From Acidobacteriota bacterium (GTDB lineage: Bacteria > Acidobacteriota > JAAYUB01): DNA of 38,722 nucleotides. The DNA lies in NCBI GenBank assembly GCA_017996395.1, contig JAGOHA010000021.1:1-38722 (forward strand), read 5' to 3'. Position numbers and translations under genes: made by a program. Position 1 is the stretch's first letter; every line of letters starts with the position of its first letter. The notes beneath the pieces were generated by a model. That model worked only from the letters and a program-made list of their open reading frames with translations, ran no database searches and was not told the DNA's origin. This document shows positions 9,083-15,339 of this stretch, in pieces.

Positions 9083-9435
9083 CAGCCGTTGCACACCCAT
9101 CTCTGGCGGCCGGGCGCTGGCGGACGTTCTCCCTCATGGAACAGCTGGCCCATGTCGGCAGCGAGGTCGAACGGGCCCTGAATTGGAGAGAAAAAGGCCA
9201 CCCGGAATACAGCCGACTGGCCGTGGAGCGGGCGCTGGAGCTGCTGGGACTCACCATCGCCGATCCCCGGCACCGGTTGCGACTCAAGGAGATGACCCGG
9301 CTGCGGGAAGCGCTGCTGGACTTTTTTGGGGGGGACAACGAGTTCTGCTCGACGGAACAATCTTGGCGCGCGTACTTTTACGCATTCGCCCTTGCCGCCG
9401 CCGCCCAAAAGAGCCGTCCCGCAGGCGAAGGATGA
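9079..9435 (+). CDS. Small helical partner of the DUF5674 protein
   Basis: The 118-residue product is predicted mainly helical, with no signal peptide or membrane segment. Motifs EQLAHVGSEVERAL (about 20-33), EYSRLAVERALELL and LTIADPRHR correspond to a short conserved protein that I recall being found next to DUF5674 in other genomes. It starts inside the DUF5674 stop codon (ATGA), a classic coupling. Function is unknown; interaction with the DUF5674 product is the natural guess. Downstream the sequence enters the repeat-rich region, so this is the last gene of its transcript. Confidence 0.7.
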   Translation: MTAVAHPSLAAGRWRTFSLMEQLAHVGSEVERALNWREKGHPEYSRLAVERALELLGLTIADPRHRLRLKEMTRLREALLDFFGGDNEFCSTEQSWRAYFYAFALAAAAQKSRPAGEG

Positions 9436-9499
9436 CCGCAGTCGAGCTGACGGACTGCCCGCCCCGTGCGCCGGAATTGCCTCGTGGCCTGGCGGCCGC

Positions 9500-9606
9500 G
9501 AGTGCCATCTGCAGGATCGAGGAGATTCGGAAGGCAGCGTGCGCGGGATCCAAGCAGTAGAATAATGGATGTTCGCCGGCACGTTGTGACGGAATCCGGA
9601 TGCTGC
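9500..9606. repeat. 107-bp intergenic repeat, copy 1
   Basis: This segment, from GAGTGCCATCTGC to CCGGATGCTGC, recurs almost base for base at 9749-9855 with only two differences visible (GTGCC/GTTCC and GCAGG/GCAAG). Similarity continues at lower identity for about 65 bp past each copy, ending in palindromes. It is preceded at 9481-9502 by an imperfect CTCG...CGAG hairpin. No supported coding sequence covers it. Confidence 0.85.
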
Positions 9607-9650
9607 GCGGCGGATGCACCCGCAGACCGCTTGATCCTTCCGTAGCCGAA

Positions 9651-9707
9651 CTCGCGCACGGAGTGCGCGAGGTACTTTCAAAGTACCTCGCGGCCTCCGG
9701 CCGCGAG
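9651..9707. repeat. REPIN-like inverted pair of palindromes
   Basis: Two near-perfect hairpins face each other around a symmetric centre. The left arm, 9651-9671, has nine-base stems (CTCGCGCAC/GTGCGCGAG) and loop GGA. The centre, 9672-9686, is GTACTTT-C-AAAGTAC. The right arm, 9687-9707, has nine-base stems (CTCGCGGCC/GGCCGCGAG) and loop TCC. The two arms are imperfect reverse complements of each other, the layout of a REPIN (two REP sequences in inverted orientation). An extra right-arm copy follows at 9731-9751, and a related CTCGCG...CGCGAG hairpin at 9900-9922. Confidence 0.75.
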
Positions 9708-9748
9708 CTCCATCTGCAAGATCGTAGTACCTCGCGGCCTCCGGCCGC

Positions 9749-9855
9749 GAGTTCCATCTGCAAGATCGAGGAGATTCGGAAGGCAGCGTGCGCGGGATCC
9801 AAGCAGTAGAATAATGGATGTTCGCCGGCACGTTGTGACGGAATCCGGATGCTGC
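9749..9855. repeat. 107-bp intergenic repeat, copy 2
   Basis: Near-identical to 9500-9606, offset by 249 bp in the same orientation. It is followed by a divergent continuation (GGCGGTTGCTTCGGCAGA) that is closer to the distant copy at 16866-16900 than to copy 1. The unit therefore belongs to a dispersed family that also occurs on the far side of the kamA-pca-type operon. Confidence 0.85.
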
Positions 9856-10056
9856 ATGGCGGTTGCTTCGGCAGATCGACTGATCCTGCCGTGGCCGAAC
9901 TCGCGCGCGGCAGCAGCGCGAGATTCAACGGGCCGCGGCGGATCGCCCGGGCCGGGAGGTCCGGGGAAGCCGTGATTATGAAACGGATTGAAGCCGCGCC
10001 AGCATCGGGCAGGGGAAGATACAGCGGAACTCCGACAGCGGCACCGGAATTAATAA

Positions 10057-10245
10057 CTGAAAATCAGGGAAATTCCCTGGGACATCGTGACTCTCGACGA
10101 TGAGAATCTCGGCTGCGGTTCGTCCCGCGAACAGGCCGCCTCCTGCCTCAACGGGCACGGGCTGATGATCGTTGCCAGCGATTTCACGTTGATCTTCCTG
10201 CAGAATCATCCTGTCAATGAAAATATCCGATTTTTCTTGACTTGA
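10057..10245 (+). pseudogene. Remnant of an aconitase/LeuD-type small (swivel) domain
   Basis: A 62-codon open stretch without a start codon reads through NLGCGSSREQAA and then GLMIVASDFTLIFLQN. The first is the swivel-domain signature of 3-isopropylmalate, homoaconitate and aconitate dehydratase small subunits (GCGSSREHA); the second corresponds to the family's IASSFARIFFRN. The N-terminal part and the end of the domain are missing, and the frame stops at 10243-10245. It is therefore a broken fragment, not a working gene. It lies immediately upstream of the operon promoter, whose -35 hexamer overlaps its last codons. Which dehydratase it came from cannot be told from so short a piece. Confidence 0.6.
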
Positions 10246-10265
10246 TTTGTGAATTAAATTATTTT
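10237..10265 (+). promoter_or_regulatory. Putative sigma-70 promoter of the regulator/kamA-like operon
   Basis: TTGACT (10237-10242), a 17-base spacer and TATTTT (10260-10265) fit the sigma-70 pattern in a very AT-rich stretch that contrasts with the GC-rich surroundings. A start site near 10272 would give a leader of about 40 bases before the regulator ATG at 10312. Autoregulation by the XRE protein is plausible but no operator was proven. Confidence 0.5.
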
Positions 10266-10311
10266 TAATTTTTATTAAATGTTGCTTAATTTGTCTTGAG
10301 TGTATGTGTTT

Positions 10312-10863
10312 ATGAATCAAATTGGAAAAAGAATCAGAAACAGAAGGAAGCAACTGGCGATTCAAGTCAATGATTTGGCGAATGCTGTCGGAGTTACAGC
10401 CAGCCTGATATCACAGATTGAAAGAGCCAAAGCGTTTCCTTCAATTGTAACGCTGAAAAAAATCGCGACCGCGTTGCAAACATCGGTGGGCAATTTGATC
10501 GGCGAAAACGAATCGTTTGAGAGAAACCCAGTCCAGAAATTTTCAGAAAAAAAATTTGTGCAGGCGAACGAACAGGGCGTTGCCTTGTTTTTACTATCTC
10601 TGCATGATCCGCAGAAGCTCATTGAACCTCACCTGCTCGTTTTTCCTCCGGGAACCACTTCCGAAAAACTGATCCTGCCCATGCCCGGACAAAGCTTTTA
10701 TTTCGCGCTCAGGGGACATTTCATCATCCGCATGGGAGCGCAGGATTATTCGTTGGATATGCAGGACAGTTTTTTTTATCATTCCGGATTACCGCACACC
10801 ATCATTAATCATTCGCCTGAGGAGTCCATGCTGTTATGGATTTCCACGAATCCGATGCTTTGA
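10312..10863 (+). CDS. XRE-family transcriptional regulator with cupin sensor domain
   Basis: The 183-residue protein has an N-terminal helix-turn-helix of the Xre/Cro type (IGKRIRNRRKQLAIQVNDL, then VTASLISQIERAKAFPSI, residues 3-60) and a C-terminal cupin barrel (about 95-180, with GQSFYFALRGHFIIRMG and DSFFYHSGLPHTIINHS). PuuR-like regulators of this type usually sense small metabolites such as amino acids or polyamines and control the adjacent catabolic genes. ATG 10312 is preferred over in-frame GTG codons at 10300 and 10306 because it begins directly at the conserved domain. The gene is AT-rich and its codon use differs from the host flanks. It precedes the aminomutase-like gene by 34 bp on the same strand, so it probably senses the operon's substrate. 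Confidence 0.85.
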   Translation: MNQIGKRIRNRRKQLAIQVNDLANAVGVTASLISQIERAKAFPSIVTLKKIATALQTSVGNLIGENESFERNPVQKFSEKKFVQANEQGVALFLLSLHDPQKLIEPHLLVFPPGTTSEKLILPMPGQSFYFALRGHFIIRMGAQDYSLDMQDSFFYHSGLPHTIINHSPEESMLLWISTNPML

Positions 10864-10897
10864 AACGGTGATTCCGATATAAGGAGATTTTTTTAAT

Positions 10898-12529
10898 ATG
10901 AGCGCAACGCTGAATCCATCCGAACAACCGGCCAATCTTCATACGCCAGACCCGGAAGGGAATATCAGGAAATCGTTCATCGATTCGTCCGATGTGATCA
11001 AAATGATGGAACGGTGCGGCTATCCTGAAGATATGGTGGATATTATCGATAGTGAAAACCTGCTGCCTCTCGGTCTCCTGAACCGGATTCAGGGCGCATA
11101 TCCGCAATATTCCAACCTTCTGGAAACGAGACCTTTTCTCTTCAACGATAAGACACAGTACAGCGGACTGAAAGGATTCCGGGCAATTACCGAACTTCTG
11201 AACCGGGCCGGCATCGACATCGGCCATATCCCGGAGCGGGAGCTGTTCATCGAAGTTTACCGGTTCCTGGCAACCCGTCATATCCTGAATATGATCAACT
11301 GGAACAATTTTACCGATGATTCCATCTTTCAGCTGGTATTTCCGCAGCCCGGGATGATCCCCCACGATGTCGTCAAAGCGTATCAAAACGCCAAAACCGC
11401 CGGGGAAAGGAGAGATATTGCCGAAGCGTACAAGACCAGAACGAATCCACACGACGGCAAGCAGAAGTTAAACAAGCCGTGGTTCGAGAACGATCATGGA
11501 GAAATCGAGATCCTGAAGGGCGGCCAGCACAAATACCCGCAATGCCAGCTGATTTTCGATAAGACGACACAAAACTGCTTCACTTTCTGCAGTTATTGCT
11601 TCCGCCACGCGCAGGTCCGCGGCGACGAGGATATGTTTTTGCAGGATGATATCCGCCAGGTGCACGATTACATGAAACGGCACCGGGAAATCACGGATAT
11701 GCTGATTACCGGAGGCGACGCAGGATTCATTCCCTATGAGCGGTTTCGCGAGTATGTTCTACCGATTTTACAGGATCCCGAATTGATGCATATTCGCACC
11801 GTCCGGCTGGGTTCCCGCGCGCTGACGTTTAATCCGGAGATGATCATCAGTTCCGGATACAACAATATGCTGTCATTGTTCAATCAGGTGTATAACGGCG
11901 GCGTCCAGATACTTTGGATGGCGCATTTTTCGACGCCGCGCGAGGTGATCAATCCCAGCACGCTGGCCGCGATCCGGCGGCTCAAAGCGCATGGCGTCAC
12001 AGTGAAAAGTCAGAGTCCCATCATGAACCATATCAGCCTCTTTACCGATGAAAACGGAACAGTGGACGTCGACCGCTCGGCGCAGAACTGGATTGATCTC
12101 GGCAACCTCCTCGCGATGCTTTCCGTGGGTTTCCATTCCATGTACTGCGCCCGACCGACCGGCGAACATCATTATTTCACCGCTCCGCTCGCGGATATCG
12201 ACAAAGTGTTCAGTAAAATTTACCGTTCACTGCCTTCCATCAGCCGCCCGTCACGCTACATATCCATGACGTCGTCCTCCGGGAAGATATCGCTGCTCGG
12301 CACGACCGAGATCAACGGCGAAAAAGTGTTTGTGCTGAAATTTAACGAAGCGCGCAATATGGAATGGATGGACCGCGTCTTTCTGGCAAAATACGATGAA
12401 AAAGAAAATACCATCGAGAAGCTCAAACCATACGGCGCCGAACAATATTTTTACCATGACGAACTGATCGAAATCGAGCGGCAACTTCATCAGGCGCTTG
12501 AGTCCCGTCAAAAGAACAAAACCAACTGA
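10898..12529 (+). CDS. Lysine-2,3-aminomutase-family radical SAM enzyme, divergent substrate site
   Basis: Starts at ATG 10898 after a strong AAGGAGAT site. The 543-residue protein has a ~210-residue N-terminal region and a radical SAM/PLP core. Cys227-x3-Cys231-x2-Cys234 (CFTFCSYC) should bind the [4Fe-4S] cluster; LITGGDAG (269-276), LGSRALTF (304-311) and MAHFSTP (341-347) line up with SGGDP, IGSRTPVV and NTHFNHP of KamA. Lys463 in SSSGKISLLG aligns with the PLP lysine of PGGGGK. In lysine 2,3-aminomutase two aspartates (in CDLS and VVDAPGG) hold the side-chain amine. By eye these positions are Ala418/Arg419 (MYCARPTG) and Ser459 or a neighbouring non-acidic residue. So the fold and cofactors look intact, but the substrate is probably not lysine; Arg419 could favour a side-chain carboxylate. 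Predicted reaction: 2,3-amino migration giving a beta-amino acid. Much longer than EpmB (~340 residues). Confidence 0.8.
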   Translation: MSATLNPSEQPANLHTPDPEGNIRKSFIDSSDVIKMMERCGYPEDMVDIIDSENLLPLGLLNRIQGAYPQYSNLLETRPFLFNDKTQYSGLKGFRAITELLNRAGIDIGHIPERELFIEVYRFLATRHILNMINWNNFTDDSIFQLVFPQPGMIPHDVVKAYQNAKTAGERRDIAEAYKTRTNPHDGKQKLNKPWFENDHGEIEILKGGQHKYPQCQLIFDKTTQNCFTFCSYCFRHAQVRGDEDMFLQDDIRQVHDYMKRHREITDMLITGGDAGFIPYERFREYVLPILQDPELMHIRTVRLGSRALTFNPEMIISSGYNNMLSLFNQVYNGGVQILWMAHFSTPREVINPSTLAAIRRLKAHGVTVKSQSPIMNHISLFTDENGTVDVDRSAQNWIDLGNLLAMLSVGFHSMYCARPTGEHHYFTAPLADIDKVFSKIYRSLPSISRPSRYISMTSSSGKISLLGTTEINGEKVFVLKFNEARNMEWMDRVFLAKYDEKENTIEKLKPYGAEQYFYHDELIEIERQLHQALESRQKNKTN

Positions 12530-12542
12530 AACGGATTTGGTT

Positions 12543-13256
12543 ATGATCAATAAAATTATTCCAACCGCCGCGGAATCGGTCAAGGACATATCCGACGGTT
12601 CCTCCGTCCTGATCAGCGGATTCGGCGAGGCGGGAAGCCCCATCGAACTCATCCACGCGCTCATCGACCAGGGCGCGAAAAACCTGACGGTCATCAGCAA
12701 TAACGCCGGCAGCGGGCATGTCGGGCTCGCCGCCCTGATCGAAAACCGGCGGGTGCGGAAAGTGATCTGTTCGTTCCCGAAGACGGTCGGCTCGACGGTA
12801 TTCGCCGAGCTGTACGCCAAAAGAGAAATCGAGCTGGAACTGGTTCCCCAAGGTACGCTGGCCGAGCGCATCCGGACGGGAGGCGCGGGCATTCCCGCGT
12901 TTTACACTCCGACGTCGTTGCATACGCCGCTCGCCGAAGGAAAAGAAATCCGCGTGTTCGACGGGCAGACGTATGTGATGGAACGCGCGATCAAAGCCGA
13001 TTTCGCGCTCGTCAAATGCCGGGCGGCCGACCGCTACGGCAATCTCGTCTACAACAAGACCGCCCGCAACTTTGGGCCGGTGATGTGCACCGCCGCGAAC
13101 ATCACGATCGTCCAGTGCCGCACGCTGAAAGATCTCGGGGAAATCGACCCCGAAACAGTCGTCACGCCGGGCATCTTCGTTCACCGTGTCGTTGAAGTCC
13201 CCGAGCCTCTGGAAGAATCCAAACTCAATGCCGAAAACCGGAGGTATCCATGGTAA
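12543..13256 (+). CDS. 3-oxoacid (3-oxoadipate-type) CoA-transferase subunit A
   Basis: The 237-residue protein is a family I CoA-transferase alpha subunit. GFGEAGSPIELI near residue 23-34 is the glycine-rich CoA-binding loop, and VISNNAGSG, KVICSFPK, GTLAERIR and NKTARNFGPVM follow in the order seen in PcaI/CatI. ATG 12543 is chosen because MINKI matches the usual PcaI start; an earlier in-frame codon at 12498 lies inside the kamA-like gene. It starts 13 bp after the aminomutase-like gene and its end overlaps subunit B. The expected reaction is CoA transfer from succinyl-CoA to a 3-oxoacid. Resemblance to PcaI rather than ScoA or AtoD favours a dicarboxylic 3-oxoacid, but family resemblance alone does not settle substrate. 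Confidence 0.88.
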   Translation: MINKIIPTAAESVKDISDGSSVLISGFGEAGSPIELIHALIDQGAKNLTVISNNAGSGHVGLAALIENRRVRKVICSFPKTVGSTVFAELYAKREIELELVPQGTLAERIRTGGAGIPAFYTPTSLHTPLAEGKEIRVFDGQTYVMERAIKADFALVKCRAADRYGNLVYNKTARNFGPVMCTAANITIVQCRTLKDLGEIDPETVVTPGIFVHRVVEVPEPLEESKLNAENRRYPW

Positions 13257-13909
13257 CCGGAGACAATATAAAAGGCTGGACCAACCAGGAGCTGGCGCAG
13301 AAAGTCGCGCAGGACATTCCGGACGGCGCGTACGTCAATCTTGGCATCGGCATTCCGGAACTCGTGGCCAATTATGTACCGCAGGGCAAAGAATTTATCT
13401 TTCATACCGAAAACGGATTGCTGGGAATGGGGCCCGCTCCGGAACCGGGGAAAGAGGACCCGGAACTGGTGAATGCCGGGAAAAAATGCGTGACGGCGAT
13501 CCCCGGCGCATGTTTCTTTCATCACGCCGACAGTTTCACCATGATTCGCGGACGACATGTTGATATTTGTGTTCTGGGCGCGTTCCAGGTTTCATCGGAA
13601 GGCGATCTGGCGAATTGGTCGACCGGCGATCCGTCGGAGGTGCCCGCCGTCGGCGGCGCGATGGATCTTGTGGCCGGCGTCAAGACCGTGCTGGTTGTGA
13701 TGCAGCATACGACGAAAAACGGCGAACCAAAGGTTGTGGAACGATGCACATATCCGCTGACCGGAAAAGGCGTCGTGAACCGCATCTATACCAATCTCGC
13801 CGTGGTCGATGTGAAAGAAGGCGGATTATATGTCCGCGAAACCGCTCCCGGCGTGAGTTTTGAGCAGGTGCAGGAACGGACGGAAGTAAAGCTTCATCGG
13901 CCGGCCTGA
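13250..13909 (+). CDS. 3-oxoacid (3-oxoadipate-type) CoA-transferase subunit B
   Basis: This 219-residue beta subunit starts at ATG 13250 with GGAGGT upstream and overlaps the end of subunit A by 7 bp, ensuring equimolar translation. Glu54 in the HTENGLLGMGP motif is the expected catalytic glutamate that forms the glutamyl-CoA intermediate. DGAYVNLGIGIPELVANY (25-42), FFHHADSF, LGAFQVSSEGDLANW and PAVGGAMDL match PcaJ/CatJ. With subunit A it forms the complete transferase. In the proposed pathway it activates the 3-oxoacid made by the downstream aminotransferase. Confidence 0.9.
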   Translation: MVTGDNIKGWTNQELAQKVAQDIPDGAYVNLGIGIPELVANYVPQGKEFIFHTENGLLGMGPAPEPGKEDPELVNAGKKCVTAIPGACFFHHADSFTMIRGRHVDICVLGAFQVSSEGDLANWSTGDPSEVPAVGGAMDLVAGVKTVLVVMQHTTKNGEPKVVERCTYPLTGKGVVNRIYTNLAVVDVKEGGLYVRETAPGVSFEQVQERTEVKLHRPA

Positions 13910-13973
13910 TGGTGGTCATGCAAACGCCGCATTAACAACGTATATCATCATCGATAACTAAAGCGATTTTTTC

Positions 13974-15332
13974 ATGCAGAGCACCGATCAAAAAACCATT
14001 TCTCCGGCGAACGAGGAAGAACTGTATCGGCAAGCCAGGCAAGTCCTGCCGGGCGGCATCAGCCGGAACGCGGTATTCCGCAAGCCGCATCCGCATTACG
14101 CGATGAAGGCGTCGGGCTGTTATATTACCGACATTAACGGCGTCGTACGTGTGGATTTCGCGAACAACATGGCCTCAATGATCCACGGCCATTCTCACCC
14201 GGCGATTGTAAAAGCCGTGATGGAACAAATCCAAAGCGGTACGGGATTCACGCTGGCTACCGAGGCGGAAATTCGGTACGCGCAACTGCTGTGCGAACGG
14301 GTGCCGTCCTTCGAGCAGATCCGCTTTGTCAATTCCGGAACGGAAGCGGTGATGTACATGATCAAGGCGGCGCGGGCATACACGGGCAGGCCGGCGATCG
14401 CGAAAGCCGAAGGCGCCTATCACGGCGGTTACGATTTTGCCGAAGTCAGCCAGCTGCCGAATCCGGCAAACTGGGGCGATATCGGCGCGCCGAACAGCGT
14501 GCCTCTGGCTCACGGAACGCCCAAAGCCGTCACGGACAATGTCATCATTTTTCCGTTCAACGATATCGAGCGCACGCTGAAAATTCTCGACCGCCGCGCC
14601 GGGGATATCGCCTGCGTTCTCATCGACCCCTGTCCGCACCGTGTGGGACTGATTACGGCGACCGATGAATTCATCGAGGCGCTGCGCCGATGGACGGTGA
14701 AAAACGGCGCGCTCCTGGCGTTCGACGAAGTGATATCGTTCAGGTTGAATTACCGCGGCGCCCAGGAATGTTATTCTACCAAGCCGGACATAACGTCGAT
14801 CGGCAAGATCATCGGCGGCGGTTTCCCGGTCGGCGCGCTGGCAGGACGGCGGGACGTCATGAAAGTGCTCGACCCGACGGAAAGCAGACTGCTGTTTCCG
14901 CTGTCGGGGACATTTTCGGCGAACCCGGTCACCATGACCGCCGGCCACGTGGCGATGAAAATGTACGACCAGGAAACGGTCAATCGTCTGAATGCGCTGA
15001 CAAAAAACGCCGTCGCGCAGATCAACGACGTCATCAAAACCGTCCAGGTGCCCGCCTGCATTACCGGTTCCGGATCGATGTTCCGCATTCACCTGCGCGC
15101 GACGCCACCGGCCTCTTACCGGGATACATTCGAATCCAAGGAAATATCCCGGCTGGTCACCGCCATGCTCGATCATCTCTATGAACAGCGCGTGATCATG
15201 ACCGGAACGTTTTCGGCCATGCTGTCGACCGTTACCACGCAAAAGGAAATCGATATGCTGACAAGCGCCCTCGAGAGTGGTTTCCGCATGATCAAACCCC
15301 CGTTGGAACGCATCCACAATCAAACGGTGTGA
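13974..15332 (+). CDS. Class III PLP aminotransferase, probable beta-amino-acid transaminase
   Basis: The 452-residue fold type I enzyme has NSGTEA (120-125), the Asp251 pyridine-nitrogen ligand in FDEVISF and the PLP lysine Lys278 in SIGKIIGGG. It sits in the glutamate-1-semialdehyde aminomutase-like branch. LPGGISRNAVF places Arg31 where the Variovorax beta-phenylalanine aminotransferase has Arg41 (NSRSVLF), which I recall contacting the substrate carboxylate. The surrounding order GHSHPAIV, FVNSGTEA, GAYHGGY and LSGTFSANPVT also follows that enzyme. There are no heme biosynthesis genes nearby to support a GSA aminomutase role. It starts 64 bp after subunit B and ends 7 bp before the thiolase gene. 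Predicted step: removal of the beta-amino group, giving a 3-oxoacid. Confidence 0.85.
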   Translation: MQSTDQKTISPANEEELYRQARQVLPGGISRNAVFRKPHPHYAMKASGCYITDINGVVRVDFANNMASMIHGHSHPAIVKAVMEQIQSGTGFTLATEAEIRYAQLLCERVPSFEQIRFVNSGTEAVMYMIKAARAYTGRPAIAKAEGAYHGGYDFAEVSQLPNPANWGDIGAPNSVPLAHGTPKAVTDNVIIFPFNDIERTLKILDRRAGDIACVLIDPCPHRVGLITATDEFIEALRRWTVKNGALLAFDEVISFRLNYRGAQECYSTKPDITSIGKIIGGGFPVGALAGRRDVMKVLDPTESRLLFPLSGTFSANPVTMTAGHVAMKMYDQETVNRLNALTKNAVAQINDVIKTVQVPACITGSGSMFRIHLRATPPASYRDTFESKEISRLVTAMLDHLYEQRVIMTGTFSAMLSTVTTQKEIDMLTSALESGFRMIKPPLERIHNQTV

Positions 15333-15339
15333 CACAATT

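Noticed and set aside
9284..9928. Minus-strand frames through the repeats (also 8938-9831 and 16579-17148) sharing similar peptides
   Set aside because: The shared peptide similarity comes from the DNA repeat itself; no ribosome-binding site or known domain.
9481..9930. Possible CRISPR array
   Set aside because: Only two long copies with unequal, palindromic content and no regular spacer pattern or cas genes.
10898..12529. Plain lysine 2,3-aminomutase or EpmB
   Set aside because: The two lysine-binding aspartates appear absent, the protein is far longer than EpmB, and no elongation factor P gene or lysine fermentation set is nearby.
13974..15332. Glutamate-1-semialdehyde aminomutase (HemL)
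   Set aside because: Closer by eye to beta-amino-acid transaminases, and in a catabolic operon without heme genes.
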